This document shows, piece after piece, positions 5,838-5,968 of a DNA stretch of 5,968 nt. The stretch is from Angelakisella sp. (GTDB taxonomy: Bacteria > Bacillota > Clostridia > Oscillospirales > Ruminococcaceae), in NCBI GenBank assembly GCA_020024555.1, contig JAHHTQ010000049.1, positions 1 to 5,968 on the forward strand, in the 5' to 3' direction. The position numbers were made by a program, and so were the translations under genes. Numbering within the stretch: the first letter of the stretch is position 1; the number at the start of each line of letters is the position of its first letter. Under the pieces are notes generated by a model that was not told the DNA's origin, did not search any database, and saw nothing but the letters and a program-made list of their open reading frames with translations.

Positions 5838-5864
5838 ATCTTATCGTTAGATTTAGTCCTGTTT
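5826..5864. terminator. Hairpin overlapping the symporter stop codon
   Basis: AAACAGGACTGAATC (5826-5840) pairs with GATTTAGTCCTGTTT (5850-5864) around a nine-base loop, with one G-U wobble on the plus-strand RNA. The stop codon (5835-5837) lies inside the left arm. On the plus strand only GTTTGAATG follows, a weak tail. On the minus strand the stem is followed by an almost uninterrupted T-run (TTTTTTTATTTTTTT), so it is a stronger terminator for leftward transcription from beyond the right edge. It is probably bidirectional. Confidence 0.7.
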
Positions 5865-5880
5865 GAATGTCAAAAATTCT

Positions 5881-5968
5881 ATTGCCGGAAAAATAGGCAC
5901 AAAAGATGTAATCTCAAAGAAACTTTTTCTCTTGCAAAAAGTTTCCTCTTTTGGCATAAATGCCAAAA
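5881..5968 (-). repeat. Right arm of terminal inverted repeat
   Basis: Bases 5881-5962 are the inverted counterpart of 1-82 (73 of 82 matching). The internal hairpin lies at 5919-5945. The copy here extends six bases further than the left one and completes the palindrome TTTTGGCATAAATGCCAAAA (5949-5968), whose eight-base arms flank TAAA. Because the palindrome closes at the window's end, the native element may continue as a mirror image beyond it. It contains no coding sequence. Confidence 0.85.

Noticed and set aside
1..5968. Circular replicon suggested by identical 14-base ends (1-14 and 5955-5968)
   Set aside because: The shared 14 bases belong to a palindrome within an inverted repeat, so the identity follows from the repeat. 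No replication or mobilisation gene is present and tsaE, tsaB and upp are chromosomal housekeeping genes.
1..5968. Composite transposon or integrative unit bounded by the inverted repeats
   Set aside because: There is no transposase, integrase or resolvase between the repeats, no target duplication can be seen because the ends are at the window edge, and the cargo is housekeeping genes with base composition that looks uniform.

Overview
This is a short, AT-rich window from a low-GC Gram-positive bacterium, most likely an anaerobic member of the Clostridia (Bacillota). The evidence is strong purine-rich ribosome-binding sites (GGAGG, AAAGGAG, AAAGGGGGT) 7-9 bases before starts, frequent TTG starts, a lipobox lipoprotein, split chromate-family transporters, and proteins that read like Clostridia orthologues. 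I cannot place it to genus. No rRNA, tRNA, CRISPR array, transposase or phage gene is visible.

Layout, left to right: 1-82 is one arm of an inverted repeat. 96-185 is a non-coding block of nested hairpins. A leftward (minus-strand) set of genes follows; in transcription order (right to left) it is tsaE (4387-3950), tsaB (3969-3265, overlapping tsaE), upp (3198-2572), a terminator-like hairpin, two half-size chromate-transporter (ChrA family) genes (2483-1929 and 1911-1339), and a lipoprotein with a transglutaminase-like domain (1309-197). A divergent AT-rich intergenic region (about 4388-4571) separates this set from one rightward gene, an AGCS-family sodium:alanine/glycine symporter (4572-5837, possibly from 4524). 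A hairpin overlapping its stop codon and the second arm of the inverted repeat (5881-5962) close the window.

Functionally, tsaE and tsaB belong to tRNA t6A37 biosynthesis (with TsaC and TsaD, not in the window), upp is pyrimidine salvage, the chrA pair is membrane transport, and the lipoprotein is an exported protein of unknown target. The symporter is an independent amino-acid uptake unit. These are mostly ordinary chromosomal genes. The less ordinary material is at the edges and starts: (i) the window ends in two copies (73 of 82 positions identical) of a hairpin-rich inverted repeat that look like halves of a longer palindrome; (ii) both arms are followed on the inner side by a hairpin with an inward-reading T-tract; (iii) the symporter's family-typical N-terminus is encoded upstream of its first ATG, in frame, beginning at an ATA codon with a well-placed ribosome-binding site; (iv) three leftward genes seem to start at TTG. 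I see no convincing new multi-gene defence or mobile system. The window may simply be a contig whose ends fall in an interspersed repeat.
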